Shown: one piece after another, positions 42,375 through 51,085 of the stretch | How positions within the stretch are numbered: the first letter of the stretch is position 1 | Layout of the letters: every line of letters starts with the position of its first letter | NCBI RefSeq assembly: GCF_014256275.1 | Contig: NZ_JACCFE010000002.1 | Coordinates: 496,001-560,000, forward strand | Length of the DNA: 64,000 nt | Direction: 5' to 3' | DNA from: Rhodococcus sp. 4CII | Lineage (GTDB): Bacteria > Actinomycetota > Actinomycetes > Mycobacteriales > Mycobacteriaceae | Notes under the pieces: generated by a model | What the model saw: only the letters and a program-made list of their open reading frames with translations | What the model was told of the DNA's origin: nothing | Database searches by the model: none | Position numbers and translations under genes: made by a program

Positions 42375-43273
42375 GCAATTCCGCCACCGTCCTCTACGAC
42401 GCTCCGGGTCCGAAGGCGAAGAACATTTACCGCCTGATCTCCGTCGCTGTCGCCGTCGTCTTGCTGGGAATCGGCTACCTGGTCTACGCGGCACTCGACG
42501 ACAAGGGCCAGCTGACGTCGGCGAAGTGGGATCCGTTCACCGAGTCGACGTCGTGGACCACCTATCTGATCCCCGGTATCCGCGGCACCCTCGTGGCCGC
42601 CGCCGTGTCGATCCTCTTCGCGCTGATCCTCGGCGCGATACTCGGCATCGGACGCCTGTCGGATCACCGGCCGGTCCGATGGGTCTCCGGCGGGATAGTC
42701 GAACTGTTCCGCGCCATCCCGGTGCTGATCCTGATGATCTTCTCGTACCAGCTGTTCGCCGAGTACGAGGTCTTCAAGTCGAAGTATCTCGCGCTCGCCG
42801 CGGTCATCGTCGGCCTCACGCTGTACAACGGCTCGGTGATCGCCGAGATCGTCCGGGCCGGCATCAACTCGCTGCCCAGGGGCCAGAGCGAGGCGGCGAT
42901 GGCGCTGGGCATGCGCAAGAGCCAGGTCATGCGCACCATTCTGCTTCCGCAGGCTGTCACGGCGATGCTCCCCGCGATCATCTCGCAGATGGTGGTGGCC
43001 CTGAAGGACTCCGCGCTCGGTTACCTCATCGGCTACGTCGAAGTGGTGCGCTCCGGCCAGCAGCTCGGCGCGTTCTACGGCAACTACCTGCCCGCCCTGA
43101 TCGTGGTGGCGATCATCATGATCGTGCTCAACTCCACCCTCACCGTGGTCGCGACCAAGGTCGAGAAGCGCCTCCGCGCCGGCAAGAAGGGTGGAGGCGG
43201 GCCGCAGGGCCCCGGCCCCGAACTGCCGGCGGTGTCGGTTCCGGGTATGGACATCACCGACAAACGGTTGTGA
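42371..43273 (+). CDS. gluD: glutamate ABC transporter permease
   Basis: A 300-residue permease, the partner of GluC. It has an N-terminal segment (LISVAVAVVLLGIGYLVYAAL), five further segments and the EAA-type loop GQSEAAMALGMRKSQVMRTILLPQA (split by me into GQSEAAMALGMRK and ILLPQA). The C-terminal tail is basic and Gly/Pro-rich. Translation is coupled to gluC (ATGA). The operon ends at a strong hairpin. Confidence 0.92.
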   Translation: MSNSATVLYDAPGPKAKNIYRLISVAVAVVLLGIGYLVYAALDDKGQLTSAKWDPFTESTSWTTYLIPGIRGTLVAAAVSILFALILGAILGIGRLSDHRPVRWVSGGIVELFRAIPVLILMIFSYQLFAEYEVFKSKYLALAAVIVGLTLYNGSVIAEIVRAGINSLPRGQSEAAMALGMRKSQVMRTILLPQAVTAMLPAIISQMVVALKDSALGYLIGYVEVVRSGQQLGAFYGNYLPALIVVAIIMIVLNSTLTVVATKVEKRLRAGKKGGGGPQGPGPELPAVSVPGMDITDKRL

Positions 43274-43296
43274 TGTGACGTTCGCGCTGCACGAGC

Positions 43297-43336
43297 GACA
43301 CGGTCGGACGGGGCCATCGCCCCGTCCGACCGTGTC
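43297..43336. terminator. bidirectional terminator between gluD and recX
   Basis: Perfect 17-base arms (GACACGGTCGGACGGGG and its complement) with a 6-base loop lie between the convergent gluD and recX stops, 4 bases from the recX end. Confidence 0.85.
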
Positions 43337-43339
43337 GGC

Positions 43340-43855
43340 TCAGATCTCGTCGAACACGCCGTCCGTGTCCGTTCCGGCCTGATCGAGTTGCTCCTTGACC
43401 ACCTCGAAGGCCATGCCCTGAGGGAATCCGCGGCGCGCCAGCATCGACACCAGGCGTCGCACAGCCCGGTCGCGGTCATCCGCGGACACCGTGCGCAGCT
43501 TCTTCGCGACCAGTTCCGTGGCACGTGCTCGTTCGTCGCCGCTGTCGATCTGAGCGAGCGCCTCCGTGGCGTCGTCCTGACCGATGCCCTTGCGGCGCAG
43601 TTCCATGGCGAGCGCACGTTTCCCCTTGCCGGAGTACGTGTGTCGTGAATGCACCCACTGTTGCGCGAAGTCGGCGTCGTTGACGAGGCCGACCTCGGCG
43701 AGGCGGTCGAGTACGCGCTCAGCGATGTCGGCCGAGTAGCCCTTCTTCGCCAGCCGCTCGGACAACTCCGCCCGACTCCGGGCACGGTCCGTCAAGAGAC
43801 GCAGGCACAAATCTTTGGCCTGCGTCTCCGTTCCACCTTCGCCCGTAGGACGCAT
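43340..43855 (-). CDS. recX: RecA regulator RecX
   Basis: A 171-residue all-helical protein made of three three-helix repeats (LCLRLLTDRARSRAEL, RALAMELRRKGIGQDDA, RRLVSMLARRGFPQGMA). RecX binds RecA filaments and limits their growth. It lies 9 bases after the recA stop, in the same transcript, as in other actinobacteria. Confidence 0.94.
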   Translation of the reverse strand: MRPTGEGGTETQAKDLCLRLLTDRARSRAELSERLAKKGYSADIAERVLDRLAEVGLVNDADFAQQWVHSRHTYSGKGKRALAMELRRKGIGQDDATEALAQIDSGDERARATELVAKKLRTVSADDRDRAVRRLVSMLARRGFPQGMAFEVVKEQLDQAGTDTDGVFDEI

Positions 43856-43864
43856 GGCGGCGCC

Positions 43865-44908
43865 TTAGAATTCGACCGGGGCTGCGTCGTCCGTGGCAGC
43901 CGTGACGTCGGCGCCGATTCCGAGCTTTTCCTTGATCTTCTTCTCGATCTCGTCGCGGATGTCGGTGTTCTCCAACAGGAACTTGCGGGCATTCTCCTTG
44001 CCCTGCCCCAGCTGGTCACCTTCGTAGGTGTACCAGGAACCCGACTTGCGGATGAACCCGTGCTCGACACCCATATCGATCAGCGAGCCTTCCTTGCTGA
44101 TTCCCTGACCGTAGAGAATGTCGAACTCGGCCTGCTTGAACGGCGGCGCGACCTTGTTCTTGACCACCTTGACGCGGGTGCGGTTACCCACGGCGTCGGT
44201 GCCGTCCTTGAGGGTCTCGATCCGCCGGACGTCGAGACGCACGGACGAGTAGAACTTCAACGCCTTACCACCGGTGGTGGTTTCGGGGGAACCGAACATG
44301 ACGCCGATTTTCTCGCGCAGCTGGTTGATGAAGATCGCGGTGGTGCCGGAGTTGCTCAGCGCACCGGTCATCTTGCGGAGCGCCTGGCTCATCAGGCGCG
44401 CCTGCAGACCCACGTGGCTGTCGCCCATCTCGCCCTCGATCTCGGCACGCGGAACCAGTGCGGCCACGGAGTCGACCACGAGGATGTCGAGGGCGCCGGA
44501 GCGGATCAGCATGTCTGCGATCTCGAGCGCCTGCTCACCCGTGTCGGGCTGCGACACCAGGAGGGCATCGGTGTCGACACCGAGCTTCTGGGCATAGTCG
44601 GGGTCGAGTGCGTGCTCGGCGTCGATGAAGGCCGCGATGCCGCCGGCCGCCTGAGCGTTGGCGACCGCGTGCAGGGCCACGGTGGTCTTACCCGAGGATT
44701 CCGGGCCGTAGATCTCGACGACACGGCCGCGGGGCAGTCCGCCGATACCGAGGGCGACGTCCAGGGAGATGGAGCCGGTCGGGATGACGGCGATGGGCTG
44801 ACGGACACCTTCGCCCAGGCGCATCACCGAACCCTTGCCGAAGTTCTTGTCGATCTGCGCCAGCGCCAGGTCGAGCGCCTTGTCTCGATCATGTGCCTGT
44901 GGTGCCAT
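43865..44908 (-). CDS. recA: recombinase RecA
   Basis: A 347-residue RecA of standard actinobacterial length, with no intein. Walker A is GPESSGKT, Walker B LDILVVDSVAAL; loop 1 (EIEGEMGDSHVGLQARLMSQ) and loop 2 (GVMFGSPETTTGGKALKFY) for DNA binding are intact. I start at the ATG at 44908 (MAPQAHDRDKALDLA), after GGGGA; four residues upstream another ATG exists. Two control elements lie upstream: a PafBC-type promoter and a LexA box. Confidence 0.97.
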   Translation of the reverse strand: MAPQAHDRDKALDLALAQIDKNFGKGSVMRLGEGVRQPIAVIPTGSISLDVALGIGGLPRGRVVEIYGPESSGKTTVALHAVANAQAAGGIAAFIDAEHALDPDYAQKLGVDTDALLVSQPDTGEQALEIADMLIRSGALDILVVDSVAALVPRAEIEGEMGDSHVGLQARLMSQALRKMTGALSNSGTTAIFINQLREKIGVMFGSPETTTGGKALKFYSSVRLDVRRIETLKDGTDAVGNRTRVKVVKNKVAPPFKQAEFDILYGQGISKEGSLIDMGVEHGFIRKSGSWYTYEGDQLGQGKENARKFLLENTDIRDEIEKKIKEKLGIGADVTAATDDAAPVEF

Positions 44909-44948
44909 CGTCGTCCCCATTCTCGAGTCTCATCAGTGATCTGCGGTC

Positions 44949-44971
44949 AGATTAGATCCAGGTACCGACAA
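44949..44971 (-). promoter_or_regulatory. PafBC-type (RecA-NDp) promoter of recA
   Basis: The minus strand reads TTGTCGGTA, 8 bases, TAATCT, matching TTGTCRGTG-N8-TANNNT, the LexA-independent DNA-damage promoter of mycobacteria, at all but one conserved position. It ends about 40 bases before the recA ATG. Confidence 0.8.
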
Positions 44972-45002
44972 GAATCGTGACCACCGAACATCTCCAGCAT
45001 AG

Positions 45003-45018
45003 GGGAACGTGTGTTCGA
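45003..45018. promoter_or_regulatory. LexA (SOS) box upstream of recA
   Basis: GGGAACGTGTGTTCGA matches the LexA consensus TCGAACRYATGTTCGA at 13 of 16 positions, with the GTTCGA half perfect. A -10-like TATGCT (minus strand, 44996-45001) adjoins it, suggesting a second, LexA-controlled promoter. Confidence 0.75.
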
Positions 45019-45052
45019 TAGATATGACCGGGCCGTTCGACACGCCGGATTT

Positions 45053-45247
45053 TTATCGTCGCTTCGGCGGGACGTCGAACTCGACGCACAGTTCCCGCCA
45101 CACCTCGCGGGGTTCCCGGCCGTCCTCGATCGCCTCGGCGGCAGTCTTGCCACCGAGGCTGAGCAGCACATGGTCGACGAGCAGCGCATCGCCACGCATC
45201 TGCCCGAATTCGTCGCGGACGAGTTGGTGAAATTCGGTCAATCGCAC
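45053..45247 (-). CDS. DUF3046 family protein
   Basis: A 64-residue protein of the DUF3046 family (RLTEFHQLVRDEFG, REPREVWRELCVEFDVP), encoded just upstream of recA in nearly all mycolic-acid bacteria. The start is GTG at 45247. Its function is unknown. The recA control region lies between it and recA. Confidence 0.88.
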   Translation of the reverse strand: MRLTEFHQLVRDEFGQMRGDALLVDHVLLSLGGKTAAEAIEDGREPREVWRELCVEFDVPPKRR

Positions 45248-45282
45248 ACGACCACGCTAGCCGAAACGCGGGCCCGGGGGTC

Positions 45283-46437
45283 TCACCGCAGCGCGTCGCG
45301 GCAGACCTCCACCGGATCGGCGACCTCGACGATGCTTCGCGCGGCCCGCTGCGCGGCGTCGGCGTGAGCACCGTTAGAGAGCACCCGGTCCACCGCGTCG
45401 CGGAGGGCGTCGGCGCTCGGGGGACGCACCACGACGGCGCTCCCCTGTCGCGCGGCTCGATTCGCGAGTTCCCACTGATCTCCGCCGCCGGGAACCACCA
45501 CTGCCGGGACACCCGCCAGCAGCGCCTTCGCGAGCATTCCGTGCCCCCCGCCACAGACGACGACCGAGGCTTCGCGCAGCATCACGTCCTGGCGGCCGAG
45601 TCCGGCTCGCGCCCAGGACGGAACGGTGTACGGCGCCCCCTCCAGAATCGACGCGACCACCCGGACACCGGCCCCGTCGAGCCCGGCCAGCGTGGTCTCG
45701 AGCATCCCCTCGGCGCCGGTGAATGCGGTCGAGGGGGCCACCATCACCAGTGGGTCGGTGCCGTCCGGCGCCTCCAGTACCTCGTTCGTGGGTTCCCACA
45801 GCAGCGGTCCCACCACGTGCGCCTCGGCAGGCCAGTCCGGCCTCGGGACCTCGAGCGCGGGGAGCGTCGCGATCAATCGGCGCGCCGGCCCCGGGTCCGT
45901 CGCCGGCAGCCCGACACCGATGCGGGCCTCCGAGCGTTGCCGCTCGCCCTGCCGGATCGACCGAGCCGTCGCGGTGCGCATGAGCGTGTCCCGGAGCCTG
46001 CCACGGAGACCCTCCCCCGGCGCCAATCCGCTTCCGATGGGCGGCAGACCCCGGGACGGGGCGTACAGCGGGTGCGGCGACAATTCGACCCACGGAATCC
46101 CCAGCCGCTCGGCGGCCATACCGCCACCGGCGGTGAGGATGTCGGAGACCACGAGGTCCGGTTCCGTCGCGCGCAGGTCGGGCAGCAACTCGGTGGAGAT
46201 GTGCGCGGCCCGGGCGTGAATGCGCGCGCCCGCATCGAGGTCGTCGTCCGTCGGCCGGGGCGCGAGTCCTTTCAGCAACTCGGCAGGCACGCCTGCCGCC
46301 CGCGCGGCCTCGATCCACCGTGCGCCGGTGAACAGGACCGGATCGTCGCCGGCCGCCAGGAAGGCGAGGCACAACGCAAGGGCGGGAAAGGCATGTCCGG
46401 GATCCGGCCCGGCGACCACGGCGACTCGCACGAGCAC
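45283..46437 (-). CDS. MGT-family glycosyltransferase (Rv2739c-like)
   Basis: A 384-residue GT-B glycosyltransferase. The N-terminal half begins AVVAGPDPGHAFPALAL; the C-terminal nucleotide-sugar site has CGGGHGMLAKALLAGVPAVVVPGGGDQWELA (seen as GGGHGMLAKALLAGVP and GGGDQWELA). It should transfer a sugar from a UDP- or TDP-sugar to a small molecule or lipid; donor and acceptor are unknown. GTG start. It follows glpD on the same strand by 20 bases. Confidence 0.88.
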   Translation of the reverse strand: MLVRVAVVAGPDPGHAFPALALCLAFLAAGDDPVLFTGARWIEAARAAGVPAELLKGLAPRPTDDDLDAGARIHARAAHISTELLPDLRATEPDLVVSDILTAGGGMAAERLGIPWVELSPHPLYAPSRGLPPIGSGLAPGEGLRGRLRDTLMRTATARSIRQGERQRSEARIGVGLPATDPGPARRLIATLPALEVPRPDWPAEAHVVGPLLWEPTNEVLEAPDGTDPLVMVAPSTAFTGAEGMLETTLAGLDGAGVRVVASILEGAPYTVPSWARAGLGRQDVMLREASVVVCGGGHGMLAKALLAGVPAVVVPGGGDQWELANRAARQGSAVVVRPPSADALRDAVDRVLSNGAHADAAQRAARSIVEVADPVEVCRDALR

Positions 46438-46457
46438 AGGGTGTCACACGGTCGGCG

Positions 46458-48002
46458 TCACCGTTTCTCGAACACGGCTTCGGCGGCATCGAGGGACCGC
46501 GCCCGGTCGGCGGGGACGAGACCGATCCGGGTGCGCCGGTCGAGGAGGTCGTCGACGTCGAGTGCGCCCTCGTGCGTCACCGCGAACTCGAGTTCGGCGC
46601 GGCTCACGTCCACGCCGTCGGCGATCGGTACCAGCAGTTCGGGGCCGGCGGCGGCGATCAGCGCCGCTTCCGTCCCGAAGCGAGCCAGCAGCGCCGGCGG
46701 GGCCGAAACGTTCCGCAGCGCTTCGGGTGTCGCGGCGCCGACGAGCGGGAGGGCACGCGTCCGGCACCGGCCCGAGTCCAGCCCCGCCACCTCCACAGCG
46801 GCGTCGACGGCGTCCTCCGCCATCTTGCGGTACGTGGTCAGCTTGCCGCCGACGACACTGACGAGACCCGTGTCCGAGCGGAGGATGGCGTGGTTGCGGG
46901 ACAGGTCCGCGGTCGACCCGTCCCCGGTGTCGAGCAGAGGGCGCAGACCCGCGAAGGTGCCGAGGACGTCCGCGCGGCTCAGCGGATCAGCGAGCGCCGT
47001 GTTGACCGTGTCGAGCAGGAAGTCGACCTCCTGATCCGACGCCGCCGGGACGTCCGGAACCGGCCCCGGCGCGGCCTCGTCGGTCAAGCCGAGGTACACG
47101 CGCCCGAGCTGCGCGGGCAGCGCGAAGACGAAGCGATTGGTCTCACCGGGGATCGGGACCGTGAGCGCTGCGGTCGGGTTGCCGAGTCGTTCGGCGGGAA
47201 GAACCAGATGTGTTCCGCGGCTGGGCCGCAACGTGATCCTGGGATCGATCTCCCCCGACCACACACCGGCGGCGTTGACGACGGCGCGCGCCCGGATGGG
47301 CAGTTCCGAACCGGTCAGCTCGTCGCGCAGGGTCGCCGATGTCCCGGTCACGTCGTACGCACCCGTTCGCGTGAGCACCTTCGCACCGAGGAGCGCGGCC
47401 GTGCGGGCAATCGCGACGACGAGCCGCGCATCGTCGATCAACTGACCGTCGAACGCCATCAGGCCGCCCCGCAGGCCCTCCCGCCGCACGGCCGGGGTGA
47501 GTTCGACGACCCGGTCGGCCCCGACCGTGCGCGACCGCGGCAGGACCGCCGACGGCGTGCGCGCGCCGGCCCGCAACAGGTCACCGGCCAGGAACCCCGT
47601 ACGGACGAGGGATTTCCCGAACAGGGTCGTCGAATCGAGCACCGGGACGAGCTGCGGCAGGGCTCGGACGAGATGGGGCGCGGTGCGGGTCATGAGGATT
47701 CCGCGCTCGACCGCGCTCTCGCGGGCGATCCCCACGTTGCCCGACGCGAGGTACCGCAGTCCGCCGTGGGCGAGCTTGGAGCTCCACCGGCTGGTTCCGA
47801 AGGCGAGGTCCCGCTTCTCGGCGAGCACGACGCTGAGGCCACGTGACGCCGCATCCAGCGCGACACCGACGCCGGTCACGCCCCCGCCGATCACCAGCAG
47901 GTCGACGGGCGCTCCGCCGGACAGCTCGTCGAGCTCGCGTGCCCGTCGTGCAGCGTTCAGCGCCGACGATCGTCTCCTCGGCGGGGCCTTCGGGTGGTTC
48001 AC
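46458..48002 (-). CDS. glpD: glycerol-3-phosphate dehydrogenase (FAD, membrane-associated)
   Basis: A 514-residue flavoprotein oxidising glycerol 3-phosphate to dihydroxyacetone phosphate. The FAD site is LVIGGGVTGVGVALDAASRG near residue 40, followed by EKRDLAFGTSRWSSKLAHGG; the C-terminal region has GGKLTTYRKMAEDA. The GTG at 48002 overlaps the TetR stop by 4 bases (GTGA), so both are co-translated. The longer frame to 48554 runs inside the regulator gene and was rejected. Confidence 0.93.
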   Translation of the reverse strand: MNHPKAPPRRRSSALNAARRARELDELSGGAPVDLLVIGGGVTGVGVALDAASRGLSVVLAEKRDLAFGTSRWSSKLAHGGLRYLASGNVGIARESAVERGILMTRTAPHLVRALPQLVPVLDSTTLFGKSLVRTGFLAGDLLRAGARTPSAVLPRSRTVGADRVVELTPAVRREGLRGGLMAFDGQLIDDARLVVAIARTAALLGAKVLTRTGAYDVTGTSATLRDELTGSELPIRARAVVNAAGVWSGEIDPRITLRPSRGTHLVLPAERLGNPTAALTVPIPGETNRFVFALPAQLGRVYLGLTDEAAPGPVPDVPAASDQEVDFLLDTVNTALADPLSRADVLGTFAGLRPLLDTGDGSTADLSRNHAILRSDTGLVSVVGGKLTTYRKMAEDAVDAAVEVAGLDSGRCRTRALPLVGAATPEALRNVSAPPALLARFGTEAALIAAAGPELLVPIADGVDVSRAELEFAVTHEGALDVDDLLDRRTRIGLVPADRARSLDAAEAVFEKR

Positions 48003-48631
48003 CGGTCTCCTCGGGTCGTCGGTTGGTGGTCGGCGACATCCGGCGCCAGGTAGGCGCTCACGGCGCGGCGGAGTTGCTCCGTCAACGCGTCGCCGGGAAG
48101 CTCCTCCGCGACCATCACGGCCGACTGGACCGCCGACTGCGCGATGAGCAGCACCATGGTGGCGATCTGACGGCTCTCCCCCACGCGAATGGAGCCCTGG
48201 TATTGACCTGCCGACACCGCGACCGCGACCTGGTCGATGATCGCCCGCTGGCTGGTACCGAGCCGCTCCAGGATGTACGTGGTGAACAGTTCCTGATCCG
48301 AACGCAGGATTTTCACGAACAGTGGATGGTCGCGCACCTCGGTGGACACGTGCACCACCGCGTCGACCAATTGGCGGTGGACCGACTCCTCGGCGGAGAA
48401 TTCGGGCATCACCGCGGCGATCTCGCGGGTCATGAGATCGGCGACCACTGCCCGCGTGTCCGCCCAGCGACGGTAGACGGTCGGCCTGCTGACGCCGGCG
48501 CGCCGGGCGACCTCGGCCAGGGTGGTGCGGCGGAGACCGAAATCGAGAATGCACGTGCGGGCGGCATCGAGGATCGAGTCCTCGACGCTCGCCGGGCTGG
48601 CGTTCTGCGCGGGAGAATTACGAATAGACAT
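47999..48631 (-). CDS. TetR-family regulator coupled to glpD
   Basis: A 210-residue TetR regulator: the HTH reads LDAARTCILDFGLRRTTLAEVARRAGVSRPTVYRRW (helices at about residues 19-54), and the C-terminal ligand domain is all-helical. ATG at 48631 is the family-like start; the frame open to 48670 adds 13 residues. An inverted-repeat operator lies just upstream. Coupling to glpD suggests it senses a glycerol- or lipid-related ligand, by inference. Confidence 0.88.
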   Translation of the reverse strand: MSIRNSPAQNASPASVEDSILDAARTCILDFGLRRTTLAEVARRAGVSRPTVYRRWADTRAVVADLMTREIAAVMPEFSAEESVHRQLVDAVVHVSTEVRDHPLFVKILRSDQELFTTYILERLGTSQRAIIDQVAVAVSAGQYQGSIRVGESRQIATMVLLIAQSAVQSAVMVAEELPGDALTEQLRRAVSAYLAPDVADHQPTTRGDR

Positions 48632-48633
48632 TG

Positions 48634-48652
48634 TGTGTAACACCGTAACGCA
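48634..48652. promoter_or_regulatory. TetR-type operator
   Basis: A 19-base pseudo-palindrome TGTGTAAC-ACC-GTAACGCA; the half sites agree at 6 of 8 positions (TGYGTWAC). It ends two bases before the regulator start codon, so binding would block its own transcription. Confidence 0.55.
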
Positions 48653-48888
48653 TGAATCTCCCACCGGCACCCGAAGCCCATTCCTCAGGGCGGGACCCGG
48701 TGTGCCCCATCCCCTGCGTCGGGGATTCGACCAGCGTCGACAGTGGGAACGGGGGATTACGGGACGAGAATCGGGGTCGGGCGCGAACCCACCCGAACAA
48801 CCCGGATATTCGGTTAATTACGGCGTTCCGTCGCTGCCCGATTCATAATCGACGCAGTGCATGCGGTTCCGCGGGGAGTGCCCGCCCG

Positions 48889-49065
48889 TCAGCTCCGTGT
48901 GATGTCCGATTTGTCGCCCGATCCAGACATCGCCTTGATCAGCAAGTAGACACCGAACACCACGGCGCTCACGACGAGAATCCAGAACAGACCCTTGACG
49001 AGTGCACCGACCACCGCCAGTGCAATCCAGATCACCGCAACCGCCAGAACAATCTTCCAGAACAT
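48889..49065 (-). CDS. small membrane protein
   Basis: A 58-residue protein almost wholly made of two membrane helices (FWKIVLAVAVIWIALAVVGA and LFWILVVSAVVFGVYLLI) and a short charged tail (DKSDITRS). GGAGG lies 6 bases before the ATG at 49065, which decides the start over the GTG at 49077. No family recognised. The spacer from 48653 to 48888 upstream of its end holds no gene; a small GCGGG-CCCGC hairpin near 48871-48885 may end it. Confidence 0.6.
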   Translation of the reverse strand: MFWKIVLAVAVIWIALAVVGALVKGLFWILVVSAVVFGVYLLIKAMSGSGDKSDITRS

Positions 49066-49254
49066 GATTTCCTCCACTCACGTCTCCCCGATCGACTTCT
49101 GCGCCCGACATCTGGTCGACCCCACTTATCGGGTACGCACACCAGCCTGGCACGGCGGAGGCGGTAAATCACCAGGTCAGCCCAAAGATCAGGGAAAGAT
49201 CAGGGTTCTCCCCCACTCCCCCGCCGCGCGTGCGGCCGCAGCGCGGACCGGCAG

Positions 49255-50085
49255 TCAGCGGTAGCGCCGGACGATGTCGTCGATCTCGCCGAGAGCGGCC
49301 GCGAGGCCGGCGAGCTTCTCCGTGGCCGACACGAGTTCGGCACGTTCGTAGGCCAGCTCGCCGACGGCGCTCCCCGTACCGGGGACGGCCACCTCGGCCG
49401 CCGCGGCCACCAGTTGTTCGAACTGCTCGACCCCGTCGTCGAGTTGTGCGGCGGCGGAGGCTATCGCGCGGTGGAGCGGCTCGGCTGCCGCCCGGCTTCC
49501 CCGCGCCGCATCCTCCATGGAGGTGATGTCGAGCGCCACCGCCTGCAGCGCCGCTGCCGCGGAACGCGCCGTGGTGTGGGTGTCCTCGATGTCCTCGCCG
49601 CCGATGGTTCCGGAGCGGGACAGCACACCCAGGATGCCGTGCAGTGCCCGCTCGCTGTGCACGAGCCGCTCCATCGATTCCCTTGCGGCCGAGGACGGCG
49701 GCGGAAGCACACGGCGCGCCGGCAGGCCCGGCGGCAAGGTGACGGCGTCGAGCTTGCGGTAGCGGCTGACGGCCAGCACCGCCGGAACCGCGAACACGAC
49801 AGCGCCGCCACCGGCCATCAGCATCGACCATTCCGGTGCGGCCATCAGGGCCAGACCCGCGGCGCCGGTGGCCGAGGACCCGGACACGATGCCGTAGCGC
49901 TTCGCGCGGCGCCTGGCCCGCCTCTTCTTCCGCAGCAAACGTTCCCGCGGGTCGCGCCACTTCTGCGCCGCATCCGCGAAGGACTCGCCGGCTTGCTGCA
50001 GTGCCCCCTGGATCCCGGCGAGGCCGGACACGACGGTGGCCGACCGGACTGCTCGTCCAGGTCGGCCACCTCGGGTGGAACTCAT
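49255..50085 (-). CDS. pspM: PspM-like membrane protein of the phage-shock system
   Basis: A 276-residue protein. A basic N-terminus with KKRRARRRAKR (about 52-62), two adjoining membrane helices (about 68-108, ATGAAGLALMAAPEW and LMAGGGAVVFAVPAVLAVS), and a long helical C-terminal part. This is the layout of Rv2743c (PspM), the membrane partner of PspA and ClgR in M. tuberculosis. It follows pspA by 15 bases. A third-gene PspN equivalent is not visible. Confidence 0.82.
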   Translation of the reverse strand: MSSTRGGRPGRAVRSATVVSGLAGIQGALQQAGESFADAAQKWRDPRERLLRKKRRARRRAKRYGIVSGSSATGAAGLALMAAPEWSMLMAGGGAVVFAVPAVLAVSRYRKLDAVTLPPGLPARRVLPPPSSAARESMERLVHSERALHGILGVLSRSGTIGGEDIEDTHTTARSAAAALQAVALDITSMEDAARGSRAAAEPLHRAIASAAAQLDDGVEQFEQLVAAAAEVAVPGTGSAVGELAYERAELVSATEKLAGLAAALGEIDDIVRRYR

Positions 50086-50100
50086 GCGAATTCTGTTCGG

Positions 50101-50928
50101 CTACTGCGCGGTGCCGGTCTGGCCTGCGGCCGGCGGCTGCTTGTCGAGGTTCGGGTTGGCGGGCGTCGCCGGCGCGTTGACGGTACCGCCGGACGGCAGG
50201 GCGTCGCCCTTCATCGAGGCCCGAATCTGCTCGAGCCTGCTGTGCCCGGCCATCTGGATGCTCGCCTGCTGAACCTCCATCATGCGGCCGGACACCGAGT
50301 TCTGGGCGAGCTCGGCGGAACCGAGTGCATCGGCGTAGCGGCGCTCGATCTTGTCCCGCACGGCGTCGAGGCTGGGGGTGTTGCCGGGGGCCGAGAGGGT
50401 GCTGTCCATCGAGCGCAGCGATTCGCTGACCCGCTCCTGCATCTTGGCCTGCTCGAGCTGGCTGAGCAGCTTGGTACGTTCCGCGACCTTCGCCTGCAGG
50501 GCCATCGCGTTCTGCTCGACGGCCTTCTTGGCCTGCGCGGCCGCCTGCAGCGACTGGTCGTGCAGTGCCTTGAGGTCTTCCACGCCCTGCTCGGCGGTGA
50601 CGAGCTGCGCAGCGAACGCCTCGGCGGCGTTGGTGTACTGGATCGCCTTCTCGGTGTCGCCCGCGGCCTGCGCCTGATCGGCGAGATTGACGGCCTGGCG
50701 CGCGTTGGCGTTGAGCTTCTCCACCTCGTCGAGCTGACGGCTCAGCTTCATCTCGAGCTGGCGCTGGTTGCCGATGACAGACGCGGCCTGCTGCGACAGA
50801 GCCTGGTGCTGACGCTGCGCATCCTCGATCGCCTGCTGAATCTGAACCTTGGGGTCAGCCTTCTCATCGATCTTGGAATTGAAGAGCGCCATCAGGTACT
50901 TCCATCCCTTGACGAAAGGATTAGCCAT
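50101..50928 (-). CDS. pspA: phage-shock protein PspA
   Basis: A 275-residue coiled-coil protein of the PspA/IM30 family: NPFVKGWKYLMALFNSKIDE (amphipathic start), KADPKVQIQQAIEDAQ and long heptad helices to about residue 225, then a Pro/Ala/Gln tail. It should coat and stabilise damaged membrane. I use the ATG at 50928 (MANPFVKG), the family start; the longer frame to 51033 is not used. Part of the clgR-pspA-pspM operon. Confidence 0.93.
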   Translation of the reverse strand: MANPFVKGWKYLMALFNSKIDEKADPKVQIQQAIEDAQRQHQALSQQAASVIGNQRQLEMKLSRQLDEVEKLNANARQAVNLADQAQAAGDTEKAIQYTNAAEAFAAQLVTAEQGVEDLKALHDQSLQAAAQAKKAVEQNAMALQAKVAERTKLLSQLEQAKMQERVSESLRSMDSTLSAPGNTPSLDAVRDKIERRYADALGSAELAQNSVSGRMMEVQQASIQMAGHSRLEQIRASMKGDALPSGGTVNAPATPANPNLDKQPPAAGQTGTAQ

Positions 50929-51085
50929 GGGTTTGATCCTGCCTCCATCTGTTGCGCCGCGCGTTGCGCGACCCGATGCGCGACCGTCACGCACCGGAAC
51001 AAGGGCTGCGCCCCGACTGTCTGTCTGGCTCACCGCCGACGAGATCGGCGGTTACGAGAAATCTATCGGTTCGGCACGGGTGTTG

